A stretch of 64,000 bases of DNA from JARRPM01 sp963765545. Lineage in GTDB: Bacteria > Pseudomonadota > Gammaproteobacteria > Pseudomonadales > Halieaceae. Below the pieces are notes generated by a model. It was not told the DNA's origin, did not search any database, and worked only from the letters and a program-made list of their open reading frames with translations. This document shows, in pieces, positions 26,747 to 36,431 of this stretch (the first letter of the stretch is position 1; each line of letters starts with the position of its first letter). Both the position numbers and the translations under genes were made by a program. The stretch lies in the NCBI GenBank assembly GCA_963765545.1, contig CAVXWW010000009.1:1-64000 (forward strand). Reading direction: 5' to 3'.

Positions 26747-28117
26747 TCAGGCCATCTTATCCCGCTGTATTTCCTGGTCGGTCCTTAAGCCCAGGCGCGC
26801 AACACTGCACAGGCCGGCGAGGAAGGTCAGCACTGTGGCAATTATGGCCGGAGTATTGTCACTGCCATAGCCTGCGGCCAGCAATGCGGCCAGCAGTGTT
26901 GCTCCCAGCGTCTGCCCGACCAGGCGATTGGTGGAAATAAGCCCACCCGCCGAGGCTGCCCGGGCCATTGGCGCCGCCGCTATAACCAGGCGTGCATTGG
27001 GTGAGAGGAACGTACCGTACCCAATACCGCACAGCGACATGCGCCAGGCGATATCCCAGTGGGAAGCGGCCTCGGGAAGGCATGCGAGCAGACCCATGCC
27101 CAGGGTGGCTATGGCCATGCCAATGCCCCCGAGCAGGCCGGGGTGAAATCGGTCCGACAGAATCCCTGCAAGGGGTGCGGTCACCATCATACTCAGCGGC
27201 CAAGGTGCAATAACGGCGCCGATCTCACCGGGGGAAAAACCAAAATGTTCCTGCAGGCGAAAAGGCAAAGACAATATGAACGTCATAGAGCCAATAAACG
27301 CCAGCAGGGCACCCACTATCGAGAGCGCCAGAATGGGGCGCGCCAGTAAATCCACAGGCAGTATGGGTGCGCTTTCGGTGAGCTCTCGTCGCACGAACAG
27401 GAAAGCAATCAAGATACCGGCCAGAACCACTAGCAACGAGGCGGGTGGCGAGTAGCCCTGCGCGAGGGCCAGCAGTCCCGAGATGATCAATCCGAAGGTA
27501 AGGGCACACAACAGCGCTCCCAACAGATCGTAGCGTTCCCGGCGCCGTGCAGTATCGGGCAGGGCGCGCTGCCCGACAGCAATAGAAAGCAGCGCCAGTG
27601 GCAGGGTAGTAACAAATACCCAGGGCCAGCTCATCACGGACACGATAAACCCTCCCAGGATAGGCGCGAGGGCGGCAGAACTTGCCACTACCACACTGTT
27701 AATGCCCAGGCCCCGTCCCAGCTGGCTGGAGGGATAGATAGAGCGCACCAACGCGCTGGAGACACTCAGGGCCGCGGCTGCGCCCAGGGCCTGCAGGGTT
27801 CGGGCCGCCAGCAGCATCGGCAGGTTTGGCGCGAAGAAACACAGCAGCGCGGATGCGATGAAGACCGCTTGCCCAAGCTGGTAGAGGCGTCGCAGGCCGA
27901 TACGGCTACCCAGCGCAGAGAACGGCAGTAGTGTCATCACCAGCACCAGCTGGTAGACACTTACGATCATAACCGCCGCCGAAGGGTCGATCTCCATATC
28001 CCGGGCGATGGTTGGCAGGGCGACGTTGGGAATCGCCCCGTCGATCACGTTCAGGGCGGTACCGCAGGAAATTGCGAATACCGCGAGGTAACGCCGGGGT
28101 TTGGGTAATCCATCCAT
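26747..28117 (-). CDS. MFS drug-efflux transporter (DHA2-like)
   Basis: A 456-residue transporter with about 14 helices. NVIDGAIPNVALPTIARDM is the motif D1 region of the DHA2 (EmrB-like) group and GSRIGLRRLYQLG the loop 2-3 motif. RTLQALGAAAALSVSSALV and LAPILGGFIVSVMSWPWVF are the B and C motifs. No partner adaptor lies beside it. The ATG at 28117 is the natural start. Confidence 0.92.
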   Translation of the reverse strand: MDGLPKPRRYLAVFAISCGTALNVIDGAIPNVALPTIARDMEIDPSAAVMIVSVYQLVLVMTLLPFSALGSRIGLRRLYQLGQAVFIASALLCFFAPNLPMLLAARTLQALGAAAALSVSSALVRSIYPSSQLGRGLGINSVVVASSAALAPILGGFIVSVMSWPWVFVTTLPLALLSIAVGQRALPDTARRRERYDLLGALLCALTFGLIISGLLALAQGYSPPASLLVVLAGILIAFLFVRRELTESAPILPVDLLARPILALSIVGALLAFIGSMTFILSLPFRLQEHFGFSPGEIGAVIAPWPLSMMVTAPLAGILSDRFHPGLLGGIGMAIATLGMGLLACLPEAASHWDIAWRMSLCGIGYGTFLSPNARLVIAAAPMARAASAGGLISTNRLVGQTLGATLLAALLAAGYGSDNTPAIIATVLTFLAGLCSVARLGLRTDQEIQRDKMA

Positions 28118-28166
28118 TATCGTGGGCGCTGGCTACCAGGGAGCAATGGCTGACCAGTATAGGCCG

Positions 28167-28193
28167 CCGGGAGCATTTAATACGACCTCCCGG
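28167..28193. promoter_or_regulatory. Inverted repeat between divergent genes
   Basis: CCGGGAG (28167-28173) and CTCCCGG (28187-28193) with a 13-base spacer, upstream of the MFS gene on one side and the S9 peptidase on the other. Possible operator or hairpin; no regulator is adjacent. Confidence 0.35.
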
Positions 28194-28318
28194 TGAGAGT
28201 GGTGCGCCCCTGTCGCTTGCCTGTAGTCGAAACTCTTCCCTTCAACCTTGCCCTGCGGATTAAAAGGAGGCACATTTTGTCCCAGTGAATAACCGTATGG
28301 AAATGTGAGGATGCAGCG

Positions 28319-30385
28319 ATGCAAAGAAAGTTTCTGCTTTATATCGCCCTGGCGGGTGCCTGCGTTCTCGAAACCCTGGCCAACCCAGTGACAGAGAGCC
28401 CCGGCATGAAAACAACCTTACCCCATGGCGCATGGTCATCCCCCATATCGGCCGCCTCTGTGGTAGAGGGTAGCCGCGGCCTGGGTTCCCTCAGTTTCGA
28501 TAATGGTCAACTGTACTGGGTTGAATCCCGCCCCGGGGAGGGGGGACGCAATACCATTATGCGCTGGGCGCCCGGCAGTGAGCCGCAGGAAATACTTCCG
28601 CTGCCGTGGAATGCGCGTACCCGGGTTCAGGAGTATGGCGGTCGCAGCGTGCTGGTGGCAGATGGCACCGTCTGGTTCTCCAACTTTCAGGACCAGCGCC
28701 TGTATCGCCTGGTACCGGGGAAGGAGCCGCAGCCAATGACCCCGGAGGCAAAATTGCGTTATGCAGCCTGTGTTCTCGACCGGTCGCGCAATCGACTGCT
28801 GTGCGTTCGAGAAGACCATCGTATGGAAGGGGAGCCAAAAAACAGCCTGGTTGCATTGCCCCTGGACGGTGAGTCCGAGGGCGTGGTGCTGTTTGACCGG
28901 GAAGATTTTGTGTCGGCGCCCAGCCTGTCTCCGGATGGCAGCCGTATCGCCTTTACCAGTTGGCGTCACCCCAACATGCCCTGGGATAACACCAGCCTGT
29001 GGTCCGCGAAGTTCGATGACAGCGGCAGCCTCGTGGACCTGACGTTGCGCAACGAGGGGGTGGATGAATCGGTTATCAATCCGCAGTGGACCAGGGAAAA
29101 TCATCTCTACGCCCTTTCCGATCGGGATAACTGGTGGAGCATTTATCGCGTCGAGGGAGAGCGCTTCAGCGCGGTAGGTACCGGGGCAGTACAGGCTGAA
29201 ATCGGCGGGCCCGACTGGTCTGTCGGCGAAAGCTATTATGCCTTGATTGATAACGGCAAGATTCTTGCGAAGCTGGACCGCGGTGGCGTCCAGTCGCTGG
29301 TACTCATCGACCCGGAAACCGCCACCAACAAACCACTGCCACTGGACAGCGCCGCGATTTTTGATTTTCTGCTAGCGGGTGAGCGCCTGTTCGTCATCAA
29401 TGCCACTTCGGGCGGTCCTCCTGCGCTGGTGGAAACAGATCCTTCCGGGGGTCCGGTCAAGCTTATCCGTACCTCCAGTGACAGCAGTATCGAGGCCGAC
29501 TGGATTCCCGCGTATCAGCTGGTCACTTTCCCCAGTGGCGATGGCGTCGAGGCCCACGGTATATATTTTCCCCCGACCAACCCCGGGATAAAAGGTCCCG
29601 CCGGGGCTGCACCCCCGCTGATTGTCAGTGTACACGGGGGCCCTACTGCATCCACCAGCCCAACGTATCAACTGAGCAAGCTGTATTGGACCAGTCGCGG
29701 TTTCGCGATACTGGACCTCAACTATCGCGGCAGTACGGGCTTCGGCCGGGATTACAGGCGCTCACTGTACGGCCAATGGGGTATTGCGGACGTGGAAGAT
29801 GCCGTGGCCGGGGCCAACTGGCTGGCCCGGCAGGGTCTGGCTGACCCGGACCAGCTGCTCATTCGCGGTGGCAGTGCCGGCGGCTATACCACCCTGGCGG
29901 CCCACGCCTTTCACGATACGTTCGCCGCGGGCGCCAGCTATTTTGGGGTCAGCGATATCGAGGCGCTCGCCCGGGATACCCACAAATTCGAGTCCCGCTA
30001 TCTCGACCAGCTGATTGGTCCCTACCCGGAACGCAGGGATCTGTATCGCAAGCGCTCGCCGATTCATCACCTCGATGGCTTCAGCGCTCCGCTGCTTTTG
30101 CTGCAGGGCCTGGACGATCCGGTGGTGCCACCCAGCCAGTCGGAGATGATTTTCGAGGCCCTGAAGTCTCGTGGCGTCCCGACAGCATACGTGGCTTTCG
30201 AAGGCGAATCACACGGCTTCCGCAAGGCGGAAAACCAGATTCGCGCGCTGGAAGCCGAGCTCTATTTTTATTCGAGGGTGCTGGGGTTTGAACCGGCCGA
30301 CACCTTGCCGCCGGTTATTATCGAGGGCCTTGAGGGCAAGCCGCGTGCGGCTCCGGCGGATGGGGGGAGCCCTGCCGGCAAGTGA
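28319..30385 (+). CDS. Exported S9 (prolyl oligopeptidase family) peptidase
   Basis: A 688-residue peptidase. Residues 1-21 look like a signal peptide. Residues about 45-400 form the beta-propeller of the S9C / acylaminoacyl-peptidase type. The C-terminal alpha/beta hydrolase has S519 (GGSAGGY), D600 (GLDDPVVPP) and H632 (ESHGFR). It probably trims oligopeptides in the periplasm. Length is normal for the family. Confidence 0.93.
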   Translation: MQRKFLLYIALAGACVLETLANPVTESPGMKTTLPHGAWSSPISAASVVEGSRGLGSLSFDNGQLYWVESRPGEGGRNTIMRWAPGSEPQEILPLPWNARTRVQEYGGRSVLVADGTVWFSNFQDQRLYRLVPGKEPQPMTPEAKLRYAACVLDRSRNRLLCVREDHRMEGEPKNSLVALPLDGESEGVVLFDREDFVSAPSLSPDGSRIAFTSWRHPNMPWDNTSLWSAKFDDSGSLVDLTLRNEGVDESVINPQWTRENHLYALSDRDNWWSIYRVEGERFSAVGTGAVQAEIGGPDWSVGESYYALIDNGKILAKLDRGGVQSLVLIDPETATNKPLPLDSAAIFDFLLAGERLFVINATSGGPPALVETDPSGGPVKLIRTSSDSSIEADWIPAYQLVTFPSGDGVEAHGIYFPPTNPGIKGPAGAAPPLIVSVHGGPTASTSPTYQLSKLYWTSRGFAILDLNYRGSTGFGRDYRRSLYGQWGIADVEDAVAGANWLARQGLADPDQLLIRGGSAGGYTTLAAHAFHDTFAAGASYFGVSDIEALARDTHKFESRYLDQLIGPYPERRDLYRKRSPIHHLDGFSAPLLLLQGLDDPVVPPSQSEMIFEALKSRGVPTAYVAFEGESHGFRKAENQIRALEAELYFYSRVLGFEPADTLPPVIIEGLEGKPRAAPADGGSPAGK

Positions 30386-30426
30386 ACATGAATCGTTAGG
30401 CGCCAGGTATCAACCCCGGGGCAATG

Positions 30427-31281
30427 TTAAAAGGGCCGACTGCCGGCAACCGTGACTCGTTCCATAACCCTGCGCTGAGGCCAGTAGTCGGACACCGCAT
30501 AGTGCTGGCTGGCGCGGTTATCCCAGAACGCGATTGTGCCGGGCTGCCACTTGAGGCGAACCTGGTATTCGGGACGGTTTGCCCTGTCCTGCAGGAAGGC
30601 CAGGAGCTTGTCGCTTTCCTCCCGCTCCATTCCGACGATATGGTCGGTGAAGGCAATATTGACGTAGAGGCTCTTGCGCCCCGATTCGGGATGGGTGCGG
30701 ACCACGGGGTGGTGCTGCGGCGGATGCCTCTCGCGAATTTCCGGATGTTGTTCCTCTGGTATCGTATGGCCAAATGCCCGCAGAAAATTGTGCTCTGCCT
30801 GCAGACCCTCCAGCTTCTCCTTCAACCCATCCGGCAGTTCCGCATAGGCGGCTTCCATATTGGCCCACAGTGTATCGCCGCCTACCTCGGGGATCTCTAC
30901 TGCACGCAGAACAGAACCCAGTGATGGCTCCGGGCGCCAGGTGACATCTGAATGCCAGAAATTCTCCGTGCCTATGTGATCCTTGTCGTGAACAATGCGA
31001 AGGATCTCGGGGCGCGGCTGGTCAACGGGTGTGAGCGGGTGTATTTCCAGCTCGCCAAAGTGCCGGGCAAAACGAATATGTTCATCTTCAGACAGGGGCT
31101 GATCCCGAAAGAAAATCACCTTCCACTGAACCAGCGTATCGCGCAAGCCGGCGACAACCTCAGCTGAGAGTGCCTGGCTCAGGTCCAGGCCGGAGATAAA
31201 AGCGCCTATGCCCGGTGTCTGCGGCTCGACGGTGAAGGGGAGGGTCTGTGCGGCTTGTGCAGGATGGGCAGCTGTGTTCAT
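30427..31281 (-). CDS. TauD/TfdA family Fe(II)/2-oxoglutarate dioxygenase
   Basis: A 284-residue dioxygenase. H110 and D112 of WHSDVTW and H260 of SQHYAVSDY form the iron triad, and an Arg of QRRVMERV (270-271 or 275) should bind 2-oxoglutarate. The family uses 2-oxoglutarate and O2 to hydroxylate taurine, 2,4-D, alkyl sulfates and related substrates. No sulfonate transport gene is nearby, so the substrate is open. Confidence 0.94.
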   Translation of the reverse strand: MNTAAHPAQAAQTLPFTVEPQTPGIGAFISGLDLSQALSAEVVAGLRDTLVQWKVIFFRDQPLSEDEHIRFARHFGELEIHPLTPVDQPRPEILRIVHDKDHIGTENFWHSDVTWRPEPSLGSVLRAVEIPEVGGDTLWANMEAAYAELPDGLKEKLEGLQAEHNFLRAFGHTIPEEQHPEIRERHPPQHHPVVRTHPESGRKSLYVNIAFTDHIVGMEREESDKLLAFLQDRANRPEYQVRLKWQPGTIAFWDNRASQHYAVSDYWPQRRVMERVTVAGSRPF

Positions 31282-31379
31282 TTGCGGTACCTGTTCAATC
31301 GGTTAATGGTTCGGGCCCCGGGATCACCCAGTATAGGCCTGGATGCGTGTTACGACACAAGGTTGACCCCTGCGCCGGC

Positions 31380-32750
31380 CTATTGTTCCGTATTGGCGAG
31401 AAAGCTCAGGGTAAAACGGGCGCCCCCGCTCTCGCTTTTTCCCAGCGTGACGGTGCCGCCGTGAGCCAGCATAATCTGTCGCGTCAGGGCCAGGCCGACC
31501 CCTGAGCCATCTCGCTTGGTAGTAAAAAACGGCACGAATATGTTGCTGGCGATCTCCGGGGAAATGCCGGGCCCATTGTCGGAAATCTCGATACTGACGT
31601 GCCCCTGTCGATTCAGGTATCCCACCATCGCAACACGGGCGCGCTGGCGTCCTGTCAGGGCCTGCTGCGCGTTGCGCAGTATGTTGAGCAAAACCTGTTC
31701 CACCATGTCCGGGTCGGCGTACAGTTTCAGGCTGCCGGGTTCAACCTCGGTAGACAGGGTGATGTCCTGTTCGGCCCAGTCGGCCTCGACGAGGTTGTGC
31801 ACGGTGCTGAAGAGATCCGCCAGGGAGATGGACCGTGCCCTGGGTGCAGGCAGGCGGGTGATGCGTCTATAACTCTGTACGAAATGCATCAGGCCGTCCG
31901 AGCGCCGGGCCACTGTCGCTACCGCGTCTTTTACATCCTCCAGATCAGCCAGCGCCTCCGGTTGGCCCTCTATCTTGTCGATGGCGTCGTCCACCAGCTC
32001 GCAGGCGGTCTTCGCCAGGGATGCAACCGGGGTGATGCTGTTCATGATCTCGTGAGTAAGCACTCTTACCAGATCCTGCCAGGCCTGTAGTTGCACCCCG
32101 TCGAGCTCGCTCTGTATGTTCTGCAGGCTGACAAGCTTCTCCATTTTCCCGGCGATCACGATTTCGGTGGCCGATATGGTGAGTTGTTGTTCCAGCTCAT
32201 CGAATTTTAATGGCGCCATGCGTCGCTCGCCCGGCGCGACCGCGACAATCTGTCGCGAAAATTCTTTGCCGAAGCATGCGAGGTCTTCCAGGCGCGTGAC
32301 GTGGACGCTGCCAAAGAGGCGCCGTGCAGCGTTGTTGTGCAGGTGGATCTTTCCATCCGGGTGCAGTGATAACAGGGGAACAGGTACATGCTCGGTCAGC
32401 GCGCGCAAGTGGCGCAGGTTTTCTTCCTGGCGCGCGCGCTGGGTCTGGAAGCGTTCCACAATCGCGGTGAATGCATTGCCCAGTTCACCGAACCCGGCCC
32501 CCATCTCCCCCATATTGAACCGCTGGCCGAAGTCCGCGTAGCGCATGGCATCCAGAAACCTTGTCAGGTCTGCATTGGTGCGGCTGACGTATCTGAACAG
32601 CCTGTAGGCCAGCAGTGCGGCCAGTGCACCCAGAATCGCCTGCACGGTGGGGTAACCGGGGAGGAAGAACAGCGTTATACAGCCGGTGAGCGCCAGTACC
32701 AGCAGGGCTATGCGCAGGCCTACCTGGATTGCAAAGTGCCTATAGACCAT
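31380..32750 (-). CDS. NtrY-like membrane histidine kinase
   Basis: A 456-residue kinase. Two helices at about 10-30 and 36-54 leave almost no periplasmic loop, so the signal is probably sensed in or near the membrane. A HAMP-like and PAS-like cytoplasmic region follows (LTEHVPVPLLSLHPDGKIHLHNNAARRLFG). H233 lies in VLTHEIMNSITP, an NtrY-type H-box. The ATPase has DNGPGISPEI and GSGVGLALTR. Its start overlaps the end of the regulator gene by 11 bases, so regulator then kinase are one transcript. Confidence 0.94.
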   Translation of the reverse strand: MVYRHFAIQVGLRIALLVLALTGCITLFFLPGYPTVQAILGALAALLAYRLFRYVSRTNADLTRFLDAMRYADFGQRFNMGEMGAGFGELGNAFTAIVERFQTQRARQEENLRHLRALTEHVPVPLLSLHPDGKIHLHNNAARRLFGSVHVTRLEDLACFGKEFSRQIVAVAPGERRMAPLKFDELEQQLTISATEIVIAGKMEKLVSLQNIQSELDGVQLQAWQDLVRVLTHEIMNSITPVASLAKTACELVDDAIDKIEGQPEALADLEDVKDAVATVARRSDGLMHFVQSYRRITRLPAPRARSISLADLFSTVHNLVEADWAEQDITLSTEVEPGSLKLYADPDMVEQVLLNILRNAQQALTGRQRARVAMVGYLNRQGHVSIEISDNGPGISPEIASNIFVPFFTTKRDGSGVGLALTRQIMLAHGGTVTLGKSESGGARFTLSFLANTEQ

Positions 32751-34143
32751 GCTTTTCCATCCTGCGATACAGGGCCGCCCGGGTCAGCCCCAGTTCTTTT
32801 GCGGCCTTGCTGATATTGTAACGATGGCGCTGTAGCGCTTCCTGTACCGCCCGCATCTCCATGCGCTCGAGGTTGAGGTCCTGTGATGCTGCTCCGGCGT
32901 CATGGCGGCTTGGGTTTGTCATCGGCTGTGCACCGGCGGGGGCATCCAGCTGGAGGTCGGCCGCCTGGAATGTATCGGTTTCCGACAGGATGACAGCGCG
33001 CTCGACGGCGTGCCTGAGCGCGCGGATATTACCCGGCCAGGCGTAGGCTTTCATAACTGCCTGCGCATCGTCGGAGAATGTTTTCTGCGGCTTCTGATAC
33101 TTGCGTGCATAGAGGTCCGCATACCAGTTGCTGATTTCCTGAATATCCCCGGGTCTGTCGCGCAGCGGTGGCAGGGTCAGTTCCACCGTGTTGAGCCTGA
33201 ACAGCAGATCCTGCCGAAAGTGCCGTTCGTCTGCGAGTTGCTCCCGGGAAATATTGGTTGCCGAAATCACCCGTACGTCGAAGTCCACAGCGGCGTTGCG
33301 ACCGACCGGCGTCACCTTGCGCTGCTCCAGTACGGTCAGTAACTTGGCCTGCAGCTGAAGGGGTATATTGCCTATCTCATCCAGGAACAGGGTGCCGCCG
33401 TTGGCCGCTTCGAGCCGGCCCACCCTGTCCTCTGTGGCGCCGGTGAACGCGCCCTTGCAGTGGCCGAACATTTCCGACTCAAACAGTGTCTCCGACACGG
33501 CCCCCAGGTCTACCGCCATAAATACCTCGCCGCTGCGAAGGCTGTGCTGGTGAATCTGGCGGGCCGCCAGCTCCTTGCCTGTTCCGTTTTCTCCCATGAT
33601 CAGGATGTTGGCATCTGTCGGTGCCGATCGGGCTATCAGCGACAATACGTCGGCCATCGCCGCCGACTTGCCCAGCAACGGCTGGTCAGTGCCGCCGCTG
33701 ATGGCTGCCAGGCCGCGTTTGCTGCGTTTCAGCGACTCGGCTTCGGCCCGGCTTGCGCGCAGCTTCACGGCAGCCGAGAGTGTTGCCACCACTTTTTCGT
33801 TCTGCCACGGTTTGGCCACGAAGTCTGTCGCCCCGTGCTTCATGGCCTCCACGGCAACATCGACGTTGCCGTGTGCGGTGACCATAACCACAACCGCGTC
33901 GGGATCCAGCTCCAGGATCCGTTTGAGCCAGGCAAAGCCGGCCTCACCGCTACTGTCCCCCGGGCAAAAATTCATATCGAGCAAAATGGCATCGAACTTG
34001 TTGGACTTCAGTAGCGCGGGTATGCGCTGTGGGTCGTTGGCCGTCAACACGTCGCCGAAATGGCGTTTCAGCAGTAGTTTTCCCGCGGTAAGAATATCTT
34101 CGTCATCGTCGACGATCAGGATTTTGTAGGGCTTCTGGCTCAA
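32740..34143 (-). CDS. NtrC-family sigma-54 response regulator
   Basis: A 467-residue activator. The receiver has D56 (LLDMNF) and K111. The AAA+ domain has GENGTGKE, GAFTGA (HCKGAFTGA) and GGTLFLDEIG. A Fis-type helix-turn-helix ends the protein (ISKAAKELGLTRAALYRRMEKHG). A GGAGGG ribosome site precedes TTG 34143, which I take as the start; longer ATG starts would cover the putative activator sites. Divergent to the membrane-fusion/ABC operon, whose gap has a sigma-54 promoter and tandem sites. It most likely activates that operon. Confidence 0.92.
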   Translation of the reverse strand: MSQKPYKILIVDDDEDILTAGKLLLKRHFGDVLTANDPQRIPALLKSNKFDAILLDMNFCPGDSSGEAGFAWLKRILELDPDAVVVMVTAHGNVDVAVEAMKHGATDFVAKPWQNEKVVATLSAAVKLRASRAEAESLKRSKRGLAAISGGTDQPLLGKSAAMADVLSLIARSAPTDANILIMGENGTGKELAARQIHQHSLRSGEVFMAVDLGAVSETLFESEMFGHCKGAFTGATEDRVGRLEAANGGTLFLDEIGNIPLQLQAKLLTVLEQRKVTPVGRNAAVDFDVRVISATNISREQLADERHFRQDLLFRLNTVELTLPPLRDRPGDIQEISNWYADLYARKYQKPQKTFSDDAQAVMKAYAWPGNIRALRHAVERAVILSETDTFQAADLQLDAPAGAQPMTNPSRHDAGAASQDLNLERMEMRAVQEALQRHRYNISKAAKELGLTRAALYRRMEKHGL

Positions 34144-34160
34144 GGGTTTCCCTCCACAAG

Positions 34161-34217
34161 TGTTCGTTATCGTACAGTGTGTGTTCGGAATCGTACACAT
34201 CAAGCCAGAATCGTTCA
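34161..34217. promoter_or_regulatory. Tandem activator-like sites
   Basis: The dyad TGTTCG-N4-CGTACA occurs at 34161-34176 and again at 34182-34197, exactly 21 bases apart (two helical turns). A third half site CGTTCA lies at 34212-34217. They sit about 45-100 bases upstream of the sigma-54 promoter, the position expected for an NtrC-type enhancer. The regulator encoded just to the left is the likely binder. Confidence 0.65.
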
Positions 34218-34261
34218 GACAAAAAACCATAAAAAGCATATATATCAATAAGATACAAACT

Positions 34262-34277
34262 TGGCCCGGCTCTTGCT
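34262..34277 (+). promoter_or_regulatory. Sigma-54 promoter of the efflux operon
   Basis: TGGCCCGGCTCTTGCT has -24 TGGCCC and -12 TTGC. GG (34263-34264) and GC (34275-34276) are separated by exactly 10 bases. The first gene starts at 34333. Confidence 0.75.
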
Positions 34278-34332
34278 CTTTACCAGAGTAGATATGGAGA
34301 ACTTTGCCGGATGACCGGCAGGCGGGAGACAG

Positions 34333-35685
34333 ATGGGGACAATTTGGCCAATGAGTGACGCGCGGGATGCAGGTGCAGCACCGCGGGCCAGGCCCGGTGG
34401 TGTGGACGGGCAGGCTGGCATGGACAGGGTGGTCCAGACCAGGCGCCGCTGGCAGAAGCCGGCCTGGTGGCTGGGCGGCATCGCGATTGCGGTCTTGCTG
34501 GGTCTTTGCCTGGTGTTCCTTGCGCCGGGGAGCCGCAGCCTGACCGTGGCGGATAACCGGCTCATGATATCGCCAGTCAGTGCCGGCATTTTTGAAGATT
34601 CGATACCGGTGCGGGCGCGGGTCGCGCCCCTGAAAACGGTATACCTGGATGCCATGCAGGGCGGTCGGGTAGAAGAGGTGCTGGTCGAGGATGGGGCCAC
34701 GCTAGCGGTGGGACAGCCCATCGTCAGGCTGTCCAATTCAGACCTGCAACTGAGCGTCATGAGTACCGAGTCCCGGGTGATGGAACAGCTCAACAGTATG
34801 CGCGACCAGGAATTGCGCCTGGAGCAGAACCGTCTCTCCCACAAGCGCAACCTGGTGGAGATTGACTACAACATACGGCGGTTGGAACGCGATATCCGGC
34901 GCCACGAGGAGCTGCTGGCACAGGGCAATGTAGCCAAGTCCAGTTACGAGGCCCTGGCTGATGAGCTGGCTTACTATCGCCAGCGCCGGGTGGTGACGCT
35001 GGAAAGCCAGGCATCCGACGAGAAACTGATGGTCCATCAGCTCGCCTTTTTTAAAGACAATACCGCCGTCATGGAGCAGAACCTGGCCTACGCCAGACAG
35101 AGCCTGCAGGAGCTGAACGTGCGGGCACCGGTGGCCGGCAAGCTGTCGGGTTTTGATATGGCTATCGGCCAGAGTGTTGACCGCGGGATGCGGGTTGGCC
35201 AGGTGGATGACGCCGACCAGTTCAAACTGGTGGCTGATATCGACGAGTTCTACCTCGCCCGGGTGGATATAGAGCAAACCGTCGAGTTTGAGCGCGGCGC
35301 TCGTTCTTTCGAGCTTCGGGTCGCCAAGATTTACCCGAATGTGGAGCAGGGGCAGTTCGAAATTGATATGCAGTTTTTGGGCGATACCCCCCCTGACCTG
35401 CGCCGTGGCCAGACGATTCAGGCCAAGCTGACCCTGGGAGATGCCGGCAAGGCGCTGCTTATTCCCAACGGCTCGTTTTACCAGGACACCGGCGGGCAAT
35501 GGATTTTTGTAGTCAGCCCGGACGGTGACAGTGCTGTCAGGCGTCCTGTCAGGCTGGGTCGGCGCAACACGCACCATATCGAGGTGCTGGATGGCCTGCA
35601 GGAAGGCGAGCGGGTGATCACCTCTCCATACAGTGGCTTCCGCGATATGGAGCAACTGGTACTTGATCAAATAGACGAAAACTAA
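34333..35685 (+). CDS. HlyD/MacA-like membrane-fusion (adaptor) protein
   Basis: A 450-residue periplasmic adaptor. One membrane anchor (about 46-65), a biotinyl-lipoyl half (GRVEEVLVEDGATLAVGQPIVRL), a long coiled coil (about 128-240) and beta-barrel domains follow. A GGCGGGAG site supports ATG 34333; ATG 34351 is an alternative. It would link the inner-membrane ABC transporter to an outer-membrane channel, which is not encoded here. First gene of a sigma-54-controlled operon with the ATPase and permease. Confidence 0.93.
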   Translation: MGTIWPMSDARDAGAAPRARPGGVDGQAGMDRVVQTRRRWQKPAWWLGGIAIAVLLGLCLVFLAPGSRSLTVADNRLMISPVSAGIFEDSIPVRARVAPLKTVYLDAMQGGRVEEVLVEDGATLAVGQPIVRLSNSDLQLSVMSTESRVMEQLNSMRDQELRLEQNRLSHKRNLVEIDYNIRRLERDIRRHEELLAQGNVAKSSYEALADELAYYRQRRVVTLESQASDEKLMVHQLAFFKDNTAVMEQNLAYARQSLQELNVRAPVAGKLSGFDMAIGQSVDRGMRVGQVDDADQFKLVADIDEFYLARVDIEQTVEFERGARSFELRVAKIYPNVEQGQFEIDMQFLGDTPPDLRRGQTIQAKLTLGDAGKALLIPNGSFYQDTGGQWIFVVSPDGDSAVRRPVRLGRRNTHHIEVLDGLQEGERVITSPYSGFRDMEQLVLDQIDEN

Positions 35686-35709
35686 GCAAAGCCCCAGGAG
35701 GCCCGAGCA

Positions 35710-36390
35710 ATGTTGAACCTGAAAAACCTCACCAAGATTTACCGTACGGACGAAGTCGAAACAGCGGCCCTGAATTCGGTCAACGTCAGTATAGAGCAGG
35801 GTGAATTTGTCGCCGTGATGGGGCCGTCGGGCTGTGGCAAGTCCACATTGCTCAACGTAATCGGTATGTTGGATCGCCCCACAACAGGTGAATACCTGTT
35901 CATGGGCGAAAATGTCGCCGGGCATACCGAGCGCAAGTTAAGCGCGCTGCGCAAGCACAATATCGGTTTCATATTCCAGAACTTCAACCTTATCGACGAA
36001 CTGAGTGTGGCCGAGAATATCGAGCTGGCGCTGCTGTATCACAATATCGGTTCGGCCCAGCGCAAGAGCCGGGTTGAAGCCGTAATGGACCGTGTGGGCA
36101 TCGCCCACCGTGCCGGGCACAGGCCCTCGCAACTTTCGGGAGGCCAGCAGCAGCGCGTTGCGGTTGCCCGGGCTGTGGTTGGCGGGCAATCCCTGATACT
36201 GGCTGACGAGCCAACCGGCAACCTGGATAGTGTTCATGGCCAGGAAGTCATGGAAATGCTGCAGGGACTTAACGATGAGGGCACAACTATCGTTATGGTG
36301 ACGCACTCCGCATCCCATGCCGATTACGCGCGCAGGACCATCAACCTGTTTGACGGACACGTTGTCACCCAGAGCCTTCGCGCCGCCTAG
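35710..36390 (+). CDS. ABC transporter ATP-binding protein (MacB/LolD type)
   Basis: A 226-residue ATPase with Walker A GPSGCGKST (about 38-46), signature LSGGQQQRVAVARA and Walker B LILADEPTGNLD, of the MacB/LolD/FtsE branch. The preceding AGGAGG supports the start. It powers the permease encoded next. Confidence 0.95.
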   Translation: MLNLKNLTKIYRTDEVETAALNSVNVSIEQGEFVAVMGPSGCGKSTLLNVIGMLDRPTTGEYLFMGENVAGHTERKLSALRKHNIGFIFQNFNLIDELSVAENIELALLYHNIGSAQRKSRVEAVMDRVGIAHRAGHRPSQLSGGQQQRVAVARAVVGGQSLILADEPTGNLDSVHGQEVMEMLQGLNDEGTTIVMVTHSASHADYARRTINLFDGHVVTQSLRAA

Positions 36391-36431
36391 GCCGCGGCGA
36401 TCACCTCCGGAAAATCTATCGGGACCTCATT